Shown piece by piece: positions 17,602 through 26,200 of a DNA stretch of 64,000 bases (position 1 is the stretch's first letter; the number at the start of each line of letters is the position of its first letter). Made by a program: the position numbers and the translations under genes. The DNA is taken from contig NZ_RYZH01000011.1 of NCBI RefSeq assembly GCF_003977685.1, forward strand, positions 1 through 64,000, in the 5' to 3' direction. This stretch comes from Tautonia sociabilis. Its GTDB lineage: Bacteria; Planctomycetota; Planctomycetia; Isosphaerales; Isosphaeraceae. The notes under the pieces were generated by a model that made no database searches, had not been told where the DNA came from, and was given only the letters and a program-made list of their open reading frames with translations.

Positions 17602-18522
17602 ATGTCCACCACCGCGCCGACCGACCCCCGATCCCTTGCCCGGGCCCTGGCGAGCAACGCGAGGCAAGCCTACGCGCTGGCGGTGGCCGGGGCGCTGGGA
17701 GCGGTCATCGGCCTGTTCTCGTATGCCGAGCTGATCCGGCCGTTCGACGGGCTCCGGCAGGCCGACGCGCTCTGGTGGGCCAGGAACCTGATGGCCGGGG
17801 CGGCGCTGGGGGGCTCGATCGGCTTCTTCCTGAACGCGGTCGACCCGCTTCGCGATGGCGCCCCGCTGAAACTGGCGAGGACGACGACCTGGGGGGCGAT
17901 CGCCGGCGCGGCGGGGGGAATGGTCGGCCTGGTGCTCGGCGAGCTGGTGCTCGGGGGCCTGCGCGGGGGGCCGATCGGCCGGTCGGTGGCGTGGGCGATC
18001 CTGGGGCTGGGGATCGGCCTGAGCCAGGGGCTCGCGGATCGATCCCGGCAACGGTTGATCTACGGCCTGATCGGCGGCGGCCTGGGAGGGCTGGTCGGCG
18101 GCTTCCTCTTTGAGGTGCTCCGGGAAGGCCTGGGCAACCGCTACGATCTGAGCCAGGGGCTCGGCGTGGCGATTCTCGGCGCCGGGCTGGGCCTGTTCCT
18201 CGCCCTGGTCGAGCAGGTGCTCCGGAGGGCCTGGGTGATGGTCCTCAACGGCCGGCAGGAAGGGCGGTCGTACCTCCTGGCGACCCGGCTGGCCCGGCTC
18301 GGGCTGGACGAGCGGGCCGAGGTCGGCCTGTTCGGCGACGCGACCGTGGCCCGTCAGCACGCCGAGATCGAACGGCGGGGCGAGGGTTACGTCCTCCGCA
18401 ACCTGGACGAGAAGGGCCGGACTCGCCTCAACGGGCGGCCCGTCTCGGGCGAGCAGCGGCTTTCCGACGGCGACCGAATCGAACTGGGGCGCACGGCCCT
18501 CGTGTTCCGGAGCCGGTCTTGA
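17602..18522 (+). CDS. Membrane protein with C-terminal FHA domain
   Basis: A 306-residue protein. Hydrophobic, glycine-rich helices fill about residues 22-215 (roughly five to six segments). A cytoplasmic FHA domain follows at about 230-306, with the pattern VGLFGDATVARQHAEIERRGEGY and LNGRPVSGEQRLSDGDRIELG. FHA domains bind phosphothreonine peptides, so the protein may recruit phosphorylated partners to the membrane. The conserved Arg-His of FHA is present (ARQHAEI). No kinase gene lies in this run; the nearest Ser/Thr kinase gene is about 14 kb away. It starts 19 bases after the Hsp70-vWA gene and is surely in its operon. Confidence 0.82.
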   Translation: MSTTAPTDPRSLARALASNARQAYALAVAGALGAVIGLFSYAELIRPFDGLRQADALWWARNLMAGAALGGSIGFFLNAVDPLRDGAPLKLARTTTWGAIAGAAGGMVGLVLGELVLGGLRGGPIGRSVAWAILGLGIGLSQGLADRSRQRLIYGLIGGGLGGLVGGFLFEVLREGLGNRYDLSQGLGVAILGAGLGLFLALVEQVLRRAWVMVLNGRQEGRSYLLATRLARLGLDERAEVGLFGDATVARQHAEIERRGEGYVLRNLDEKGRTRLNGRPVSGEQRLSDGDRIELGRTALVFRSRS

Positions 18523-18605
18523 CGTAGGATGGAAGGGAGCGCGCGCGGACGGGACGGATCGACCTCGTTATTGATTCGAAGCGTGTTGATGCGAGTGGTC
18601 GCCCC

Positions 18606-20171
18606 ATGAATCGGCAATCGGGAGGCATCGGCTGGTCGCTGGAGGTCATCCGGGGCCGGGAGGTGGGGCGTCGGTTCCCGCTGCTCAAGGGGCGGTCGAT
18701 CCTGGGCAACGGGGTTGGCGATGGGGATGGCATCGATCTCTCGGGCCAGGAGGGGGACTCTCCCCGCCGGATGGCCGCGAGGCAGGCCGTGGTCGAGCTC
18801 GGAGCGGACGGGCCGAGCATCCGGGACCTGGACAGCCCCGGTGGGACCTTCGTCAACAAGCGGAGGCTCCTCCCCGATCAATCGCAACCCCTCCGGGACG
18901 GGGATCTGCTCCAACTCGGCGGCGTGCAGCTCCGGGTGGTGGGCGCTCCAGCGGGACGGGAGACGGCGGAGCCTTCCGCCGGCCCGACGCCCACTCGAGC
19001 CGCCTCGGTGAGGAGACCGGGCGCCTCGGCGACGGCGCGGCCCGTCGTCCGATCCGTTTCCAGGCCAAACCCGCGACCGACGCCGACGCCGAGCCCGGCG
19101 CCGAGCCCGAGCCCGACGCCGACCACGACGAGCCCGATGGCGTTCGCCCTCAAGGGCGGGCCGGTCTGCCGGAGCTGGGATGACTTCCTGACCGTGTCGG
19201 CCCAGCGTTGGGGGGAGCTCCGGGAGGAGCTGACCTCGGGCCGGCTGGCGGCGTACCTCGTCTCGACCGGCAGGGGGGACCTCGCTCCGAGGGCGGACGC
19301 TCCCGGGGCGCCGGATGAGCGGCTGGATGCCTGGCTCGGATCGCTGCCGGTCGGCCGGCCGGCGAGGCCCGAACTGGAGGTGCACCCGAGGTCGATCACT
19401 GTCCGGGCGACGCCCGGAGCCCGGACGAGGAGGACGATCCGGGTGTCGAACGTCGGCTTCCGGCTGCTGCGATCGACGGCCCGGGTCGAGCCGGCCGGGG
19501 CGGCCTGGCTGGCCGTCGCGTCGGAGTTCTCGCATCCGTTCACCACAGTGGAGGAGACCGAGGTCGTTGTGGAGGTGACTGTGCCGGATCCGTTCCCCGG
19601 GAAGATGACGGGGGCCGTGGTCATCGACGGCAACGGCGGCTCGGCCCGCGTGGCGATCGTGCTCGAGGCCCCGGAGGCGAGGGGGGCGGAGCCGTTCGGC
19701 GAATCGGCTGAGGCGATGGTCGGGGGGGCGGGGCTCGACGAGATCGGGGAACGCTGGGCCGGCTGGTTGGCTCGATTCGGGATGGCACGCCGAGTGATCG
19801 GTGGCGCGGTGCTGGGTCTGGGCGTCCGGCTCGGGATCGGGGCGGCGAGCGGGCTGTCGGGGCTGGCGACCCTGCCGGGGCCGGCGGTGGTGCTGGCGGC
19901 GACGGGGGCGGTGGCCGGGGCGATCGCCGCGGGGCGGCGGGGGGGGCCGCGCGACGTGCCGGCCGGCGGCTTCGCGGGAGGCTTCGCCGGGCTCGTCGTG
20001 GCGGCGGTGGCGGTGGCTGCGTGTCAGGCGATCGAGCCCATCTTGGGGACGGCGCTGTCGGGAAATCTCGTCGCGGTGTCGGTCCTGTGGACGGCGATCG
20101 GGGCGGTGCTGGGCGCGGCCTCGATCCTCGCGGTTCCGGAACGGTCGGCGGGGCAGGGGGGAACACCATGA
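18606..20171 (+). CDS. FHA domain, Ig-like and membrane protein
   Basis: A 521-residue protein. The N-terminal FHA domain spans about 12-112 (motifs ARQAVVELGADGPSIRDLDS and GTFVNKRRLL). A Pro/Ser/Thr-rich linker follows (about 120-172), then a helical region (175-265), a segment like an Ig-type beta domain with VHPRSITVRATPGARTRR and ASEFSHPFTTVEETEVVVEV (255-355), and hydrophobic helices from about 395 to the end. Two FHA membrane proteins in a row suggest a phosphothreonine-dependent assembly. The gene's stop overlaps the next gene's ATG (ATGA). The start ATG at 18606 directly precedes the FHA domain; a ribosome site is not obvious. Confidence 0.78.
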   Translation: MNRQSGGIGWSLEVIRGREVGRRFPLLKGRSILGNGVGDGDGIDLSGQEGDSPRRMAARQAVVELGADGPSIRDLDSPGGTFVNKRRLLPDQSQPLRDGDLLQLGGVQLRVVGAPAGRETAEPSAGPTPTRAASVRRPGASATARPVVRSVSRPNPRPTPTPSPAPSPSPTPTTTSPMAFALKGGPVCRSWDDFLTVSAQRWGELREELTSGRLAAYLVSTGRGDLAPRADAPGAPDERLDAWLGSLPVGRPARPELEVHPRSITVRATPGARTRRTIRVSNVGFRLLRSTARVEPAGAAWLAVASEFSHPFTTVEETEVVVEVTVPDPFPGKMTGAVVIDGNGGSARVAIVLEAPEARGAEPFGESAEAMVGGAGLDEIGERWAGWLARFGMARRVIGGAVLGLGVRLGIGAASGLSGLATLPGPAVVLAATGAVAGAIAAGRRGGPRDVPAGGFAGGFAGLVVAAVAVAACQAIEPILGTALSGNLVAVSVLWTAIGAVLGAASILAVPERSAGQGGTP

Positions 20172-22258
20172 CCCGGGCGATCCTGGCGGCGGCGGCTGTG
20201 CTGGCGATGATCCCTCCGACCGCGATCGGTCAGGGAGACGACCTCGACAAGAGAGTTGAGGAGGCGATCGCGAGCGGGGTGGAGTACCTGCGCCGAGAGC
20301 AAGCCCGGGAGGGGCACTGGGATTATCGGCTTGCGCACAATCATCGGTTGGGGATGACGGCACTCTGCGGCCTCGCACTGCTGGAGAACGGGGTGCCGGC
20401 GGACGATGAGGCGATCCGGAAGGCCGCGGTCGTGGTGCGCGACTTGGCGGCGGTGTCAGACCAGACGTATGACCTGTCGCTCGCGATCCTGTTCCTGTCC
20501 CGGTTCCAGGGGACGACCCGAGGGGAGCTGGACGCGCTGATCGTCCGGCTGGCGAGGAGGCTGGAACGCGGCCACCACGAGGGGATCTGGTCGTACAAGG
20601 TGCCATCGGGGGAGGAGTCGTCGGTGGGCTCTTCGCGGTTCGCCGCCTTTTTTTCCGGGCCGGGAGATCATTCGAACACGCAATTCGCCTTGCTCGGCAT
20701 GTGGGCGGGGGGGCGGCACGGATTCGACTCGGACGGCGCCCTGGCCGAGCTGGATGCTCACTTCCGATCGACCGCGAACCCGGACGGGGGCTGGGGCTAT
20801 CAGCCGGGGGCGGGGAGCACGCCCTCGATGACCTGCGCCGGGCTGATGGCGCTGGCGATCTCGGCGGCTCGGCCTTCGCTGGCGGAGCGACGCTCGGCCC
20901 GGGCGAGGGGAGAGGCCCTGGCCTCGGATCCGGCCTTCCGGGAGGCCCTGGAGGCGGTGTCACGGCGGGCGAGGTCGATCGGAGGAAATGAGGATGTGTA
21001 TTATCTCTGGTCGCTGGAGCGGGTGTGCGTCGCCCTCGGGCTGAGGGACCTGGACGGACTCGACTGGTATCGATCTGGGGCGGAGTCGCTCCTTGCCCGG
21101 CAAATGCCCAACGGAGGATGGCCGCACGGCAGGTGGGGGGCGCTGCCAGAGTCGTGCCTGGCGATGCTGTTCCTGCGCAAGGCGAACCTGGCGTTCGAGC
21201 TGGACCGTGTGCTGAAGCTACCCGGACCGGCGATCGCCCAGGCCGACTCGATCGGCGCCACCCCGGTCGCCGAAGCGCCCGAGGTGGGGACGACCACGGG
21301 AGACGACGGGGTGGCGGTGACCGTCCGGCAGGTGGACGAGTCGGGCTTCCCGGAGATCGCGCTCGACTTCGAGGTGACGGGACCGGACGGCTCTCCTGTG
21401 CTGGACGCGACGATAGACGACTTCCGCGTCTCGGAATACGACCAGCCGGTGGAGATCCTGCGATTTGGCGCTCCCGCGTCCCGGGAGGCGGTGCAGACGA
21501 CCGTGGTGCTGGTGGTCGACCACAGCCGGAGCATGGAGGCGGAGGACCGGATCGGGGCGCTGAAGGAGTCGGTGCGCACGTTCCTGAAGGTGATGCCGAA
21601 CGGCTCCCGGGTGGCCGTGGTGGCGTTCAGTGACGAGATCCGGTTGATCTGTCCGTTCACCACGGACGCGAGACAGGTGCAGGAGGCGGTCGACGCGCTC
21701 CAGCCGATCGGGGGCACTCGGTACTACGACGCCGTGGTCGAGGCGCTGGAACTGCTCTCGGAGGAACCGGGGAGGCGGGCGGTGCTGGCGATGACCGACG
21801 GCGAGGACACGTTCAGTCAGTTCGCCGACCTGGGAACGGCGGTGCTGGCCGCCCGGCGATCGGGGTTGCCGGTGCATACGCTGGGGCTCGGCACCGAGGA
21901 CGAGATCGCCAGCGACGACCTGCGACGGCTGGCGGTCGAGACGCGAGGCCAGTACTTCCCGGCTCGGGACGCGGATCAATTGCTGGCGATCTATGAGGAA
22001 ATCGCCACTCGGCTGGGGCAGATGTATCGCCTCGTCTACCGGACCAAACGGCCGCTGCCTGACGGAACATTGCGGCCGGTCTCAGTGGCCTATCGCGCCT
22101 CGGCGGCGGTGGGGACGGCGGAGGTCTTCATCCGGGGGATGGTGGTGCCGGCCTCGGGATGGCCGAGGCTGTTCCTCGGCCTGGTTGTGGGGCTGGTCCT
22201 GCTGGCGATCTTGCCCGGCCGGCTGAGGCGTCGGGCCGGCCTCGGCCCGGGAGCGTGA
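20168..22258 (+). CDS. Exported terpene-cyclase-like toroid fused to vWA domain with C-terminal anchor
   Basis: The 696-residue product begins with a signal peptide (MTRAILAAAAVLAMIPPTAIG). An alpha-alpha toroid like squalene/prenyl cyclases and related repeat proteins follows (about 30-345), with toroid repeats such as GLALLENG, SNTQFALLGMWAG, NPDGGWGYQPG and MPNGGWPHGRWG. A beta linker (about 370-440), a vWA domain at about 443-625 with the MIDAS start DHSRSM (D451) and TDGED, and a transmembrane segment near 668-688 complete it. No catalytic DxDD motif of cyclases is seen, so the toroid is likely a binding module. The ATG overlaps the stop of the preceding gene. Placed outside the inner membrane. 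Confidence 0.82.
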   Translation: MTRAILAAAAVLAMIPPTAIGQGDDLDKRVEEAIASGVEYLRREQAREGHWDYRLAHNHRLGMTALCGLALLENGVPADDEAIRKAAVVVRDLAAVSDQTYDLSLAILFLSRFQGTTRGELDALIVRLARRLERGHHEGIWSYKVPSGEESSVGSSRFAAFFSGPGDHSNTQFALLGMWAGGRHGFDSDGALAELDAHFRSTANPDGGWGYQPGAGSTPSMTCAGLMALAISAARPSLAERRSARARGEALASDPAFREALEAVSRRARSIGGNEDVYYLWSLERVCVALGLRDLDGLDWYRSGAESLLARQMPNGGWPHGRWGALPESCLAMLFLRKANLAFELDRVLKLPGPAIAQADSIGATPVAEAPEVGTTTGDDGVAVTVRQVDESGFPEIALDFEVTGPDGSPVLDATIDDFRVSEYDQPVEILRFGAPASREAVQTTVVLVVDHSRSMEAEDRIGALKESVRTFLKVMPNGSRVAVVAFSDEIRLICPFTTDARQVQEAVDALQPIGGTRYYDAVVEALELLSEEPGRRAVLAMTDGEDTFSQFADLGTAVLAARRSGLPVHTLGLGTEDEIASDDLRRLAVETRGQYFPARDADQLLAIYEEIATRLGQMYRLVYRTKRPLPDGTLRPVSVAYRASAAVGTAEVFIRGMVVPASGWPRLFLGLVVGLVLLAILPGRLRRRAGLGPGA

Positions 22259-22266
22259 GCGAACCC

Positions 22267-23181
22267 ATGTCGCCACCTCCCATTCGCTATCCGCTGCCGA
22301 CCCTGGCGCTCCTGGTTCTGCTCGCCGTGCTCTCGTGGTGGGGGAGGGACTGGCTCTCCGCGGCCGGAGCGGCGGTCCGGTCGGGGATCGATCGCATCGC
22401 CTCCGGGCCGCCGGTGCCCAGCTCGAGCGACCCGATGCAGGGGGACGGAGGGATCGTCCGGAAAGTCCTGCTGCTCCGGGACGGCGTCGAGGCGACCGAC
22501 CGGCCCGATGGGACGACGGTCGAGACGATCGGCCGTCGGATCTTCGCCGACGTGTACGACGTCTGGCCGCTGACGGGAGAGCCGACGCATTACCGGATCG
22601 GCAACCGCCGGCCGATCGGATGGGTCCCGGCCGAGGAGGTGCTGCCCTGGGATACCCGGATCGTCCTCATCCCGGAGCCCGGTCGGATTGCCCTGGCAGA
22701 CGAGCCGGGCGGCTCCGATCGGGCCCTGGTCGAGGTCGATGGCACTCCTCTGCCGGTGGTTGATTGGCGAGGGGGCGACTTGAGGATCGTTGCCTGGGAG
22801 CTCGGGAAGGGCTGGGAACGCGTCTCCCGATCGGGATGGGTCCGGGTCGGACAGGTCAACGGCACCCTCGGAGCCCTGGTCAGCCGGACCGAGCTGCTGG
22901 AGCTGTTGCGACGATCGCTCGACGTCTCGCCGGCCGAGGCACGGGCCCTGCGCGTGTTGACGCTCCTCGGGAGGATGGCCCCCGGCGAGTCGATCAGGGC
23001 GGAACAGGTCGAGGAGGTCGAACGAGCCCTGTCCGGGGGGGGCGAACTGGGCGGTTCCCCCTCGATCGACCGGGAAGCGCTCTCCGATCGGTTGGGGAGA
23101 CTCAACGACGAATGGGAGGCGGATGCGACCTGGTCCGGGATCGAGTACCGGGCGATCCCGCTGAACGATCTGTCGGGGTGA
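22267..23181 (+). CDS. Membrane-anchored protein with SH3b-like domains
   Basis: A 304-residue protein with one N-terminal membrane anchor (about residues 10-28) and a mainly soluble remainder. Residues about 63-185 look like two small beta-barrel, SH3b-type repeats (KVLLLRDGVEATDRPDGTT and WVPAEEVLPWDTRIV in the first). A helical C-terminal half follows (SPAEARALRVLTLLGRMAPG). SH3b domains usually bind peptides or cell-wall material. ATG at 22267 gives the anchor at the very N-terminus; a GTG at 22255, overlapping the stop of the toroid-vWA gene, would add four residues. It closes the seven-gene run, with a strong terminator hairpin after it. Confidence 0.72.
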   Translation: MSPPPIRYPLPTLALLVLLAVLSWWGRDWLSAAGAAVRSGIDRIASGPPVPSSSDPMQGDGGIVRKVLLLRDGVEATDRPDGTTVETIGRRIFADVYDVWPLTGEPTHYRIGNRRPIGWVPAEEVLPWDTRIVLIPEPGRIALADEPGGSDRALVEVDGTPLPVVDWRGGDLRIVAWELGKGWERVSRSGWVRVGQVNGTLGALVSRTELLELLRRSLDVSPAEARALRVLTLLGRMAPGESIRAEQVEEVERALSGGGELGGSPSIDREALSDRLGRLNDEWEADATWSGIEYRAIPLNDLSG

Positions 23182-23206
23182 GGGGGGATTCCGAGGTCGA
23201 GGGGAT

Positions 23207-23235
23207 GCCTCCCCCGCCCCAGGGGCGGGGGAGGC
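23207..23235. terminator. Two-way terminator hairpin, 14-bp perfect stem
   Basis: GCCTCCCCCGCCCC at 23207-23220 is matched perfectly by 23222-23235, with a single base between. It separates the end of the Hsp70/vWA run from the converging amidohydrolase gene. Confidence 0.65.
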
Positions 23236-23253
23236 GATCGCTCGGCAGGAGGC

Positions 23254-26200
23254 TCAACGCTCGGAGGCGTCGGCCGAAGCCTCATTGGGCTCGGGGGAGT
23301 TGGCCGCATCGACCGACCCACGGGTGACGTGGGGCGGCTCGCGGTCGAGGCCGAGGGGGCTGGAGCCCTCCCGGATCTCGGCGAGTCGGCGGCGGTAGCG
23401 TTCGTAGAGCTCGGTCTGCCGGCTCTCAGGGGGGACGGGTTTGCCGCCGATGAAGAGGTACTTGATCTCGTTCGTCGGCTGGAGCAGGTGTCCGGCGGCG
23501 ATGACGAGGTTGGCCCGCTTGCCGGGCTCGATGGAGCCGATCGAGTCGGCCACACCGAGGATCTGAGCCGGGTAGAGGGTGACGGCCTTCACGGCCTCAT
23601 CGACCGGCAGGCCGAAGGCGGCGGCCATGGCGGCCTCGAAGGGGAGGTTGCGGACCTCGGAGGCGTCGCCGTTGGAGCTGATGGCGAAGGTGACGCCGGC
23701 CTCGTGGAGGCGGGCGGGGTTGGTGTAGGAGGCGTCGTAGGGCTCATCGCGGCCGGGGTTGTGGTGGGTGCCGGTGACGAGCACGGGGATGCCGGCTTCC
23801 TTCAGGCGGTCGGCGACCTTCCAGGCGTCGGCGCCTCCGGAGATGATCGCCTTGAGCCCGAGCTCCTCGGCCAGTTCGATCGCGGTGAGGATCTCTCCTC
23901 GGCCGGAGGCGGAGAGAATGACGGGCTTCTCGCCGAGGGCATAGGGGGCGAGGGCCTCCAGCCTCGGGTCGACGGGGGGACGCTCCCCCCGCTCCTGGGC
24001 GGCCCGGACGACCTCGGCGAAGCTCCGGGCCTTGCGGAAGGCGTCCTTCAGCTCGGTGAGGCGCTTGTCTCGGTCGCTGAAGCGGGCTCGGAAGCGCTCG
24101 GCGAACTGGGAGGGGACCTGGCTGAGGCGCTGCTCCAGGTCGGAGGGCGGGGCGGGCGGGACATTGACGTGGAGGGCGAGTTCGTCGGCCTGGACCAGCT
24201 CGGACCAGATCCAGCCATTGAGGTCGATCAGGGCCCCCTGGCCGGAGATGGTGCCTCCGGTGGGGCGGACGAGACCGGAGAGGACGCCGCCGAGTCGATT
24301 GGCGCCGATCAGGGCGGAGTCGGCGTTGATGGCGACGCTGGCGCGAAGCTCGGGCTGGTAGGGGGCCAGCTCCCGGGCATCCTGGGTGGCCGAGATGCTG
24401 CCGATCTCGTTCAGGCCGAGGTCGCTGCCGCCGTCGATCATGCCGGGCCAGACGTCGAGGCCGCCGAGGTCGACCGTGGTCGCCCCCTCGGGAACGGCGG
24501 TCTCGCCACCGCCCAGCTCGGCGATCAGGCCGTCCTGAATGATGATCGTGCCCCCCTCGATCGTCGGGCCCGAGACGGTATGGATCCGGCCGTTGACCAG
24601 GGCGTAGGTTCCCTCAGGGTTCGGCGTGACCTCGACGGTTCGGCCGCGGAGGTCGTCGCTGGCGACCGGCATGGTGACGTGGTCGCCGGGGCGGGGGCGG
24701 AGCAGGGGGCCGTCCTCTCCGGAGTAACGCTGGAAGGCGACCTCGCCGTCGATGAGCGTAAGCTGGCACTGGGCGAAGCCGTCAAGCGGGTGGGCGTCGA
24801 AAAGCGCGATGTCGGCATCCTTGCCGACCTCGATCGAGCCGAGCCGGTAATCGAGGCCCAGTTCCCGGGCGGGATTGATGGTGACCATGGCCAGCGCCTC
24901 TTGCTCGGAGACGCCGCCGTAGCGGACCATCTTGGCGGCCTCCATGGAGAGGTGGCGGACCTCCTCGCCGCTGTCGCTCTTGATGCAGACGTTGGCGCCG
25001 GCCTCGGTGAGCAGGGCGGCGTTGTGGGGGATCGCGTCGTAGGCCTCGACCTTGTAGGCATACCAGTCGGAGAAGGTCGAGTTGCTGGCGCCGTGGGCGG
25101 CGATCTCGGCGGCGACCTTGTAGCCTTCCAGGACGTGCTGAAGCGACTGGACGCGGATGCCGTAGGACTCCGCGGTGCGGAGGAGCATCAGGATCTCATC
25201 GGCCCGGTAGCAGTGGCTGTGGATCTTGATCTTGCCGTCGAGGATCTCGGCCAGGGCCTCGAGCCGGAGGTCTCGGCGGAAGGGGGGAAGGTCCTCGCCG
25301 GAGGCGATCGCGTCGGCATAGGCTCGGCGGCGGGCCTGGTATTGCCTCGCCTCGTCGAAGGCGCGGACGAGGACGGCCTCGACGCCGGGGCGGGTGAAGG
25401 GGAAGCGGTCGGGGTCGTCGGAGCGCTTCCGGGTGACGTTCTCACCGAGGGCGAACTTGATGCCCTGGGGGCCGTCTCGGAGGATGAGGTCTCGGGCCGC
25501 CTGGCCGTACTTCAGCTTGATGACGGCGTCCTGACCGCCGATGGTGTTGGCCGAGCCGTGGAGCAGGCGGGCGGCGGTGACGCCGCCAGCGGCGGCCTGG
25601 TAGATGGTCACGTCGTCTCCGGTCACGACGTCCTTGACGCGGACCTCGGCGACGATCGACAGCGACCCCTCGTTGACGCCGCCGCTGATCGCCATGTGCG
25701 AGTGCGTGTCGATGATGCCGGGCATGGCGACCATGCCGTCGGCCTCGATGACGGTTACGCCCTCCGGGGCCTCGATAGACTCGCCGATCTCGGCGATCTT
25801 GCCATTCCGGACGAGGATCGAGCCGTGCGGGATGGTGCCGTTGGTGACGGTGAGGATGGTGGCCCCCGTGATCAGGACGTCGCCTCCCGTCTTCAACGAG
25901 GGGATGCGGTCCTCGTCGAATTCGGTCGCCTCGTCGACGAAGGGCTCGGCGGGCTCATTTTCCGCGTCCTCGGCCTCGGCGACCTCGGGGCGGTCGGGGC
26001 GACGGTCGGGCTCCCCGGCCTGGAGTTCGGGCGGGGTGATGTCCTCGGGAAGCTCGTCTCGGAGGTTCTCCAGGGCGACTCGGACCTGTTCCCAGGCGGC
26101 CTCCGCGTCGGCGTCCTCGTCCAGGGTGACGACGAGGCGGACCTCACCTTCGGTGCCGATCGAGCGGATGGAGGACACCCCGTCGATGGCCATGACCGCA

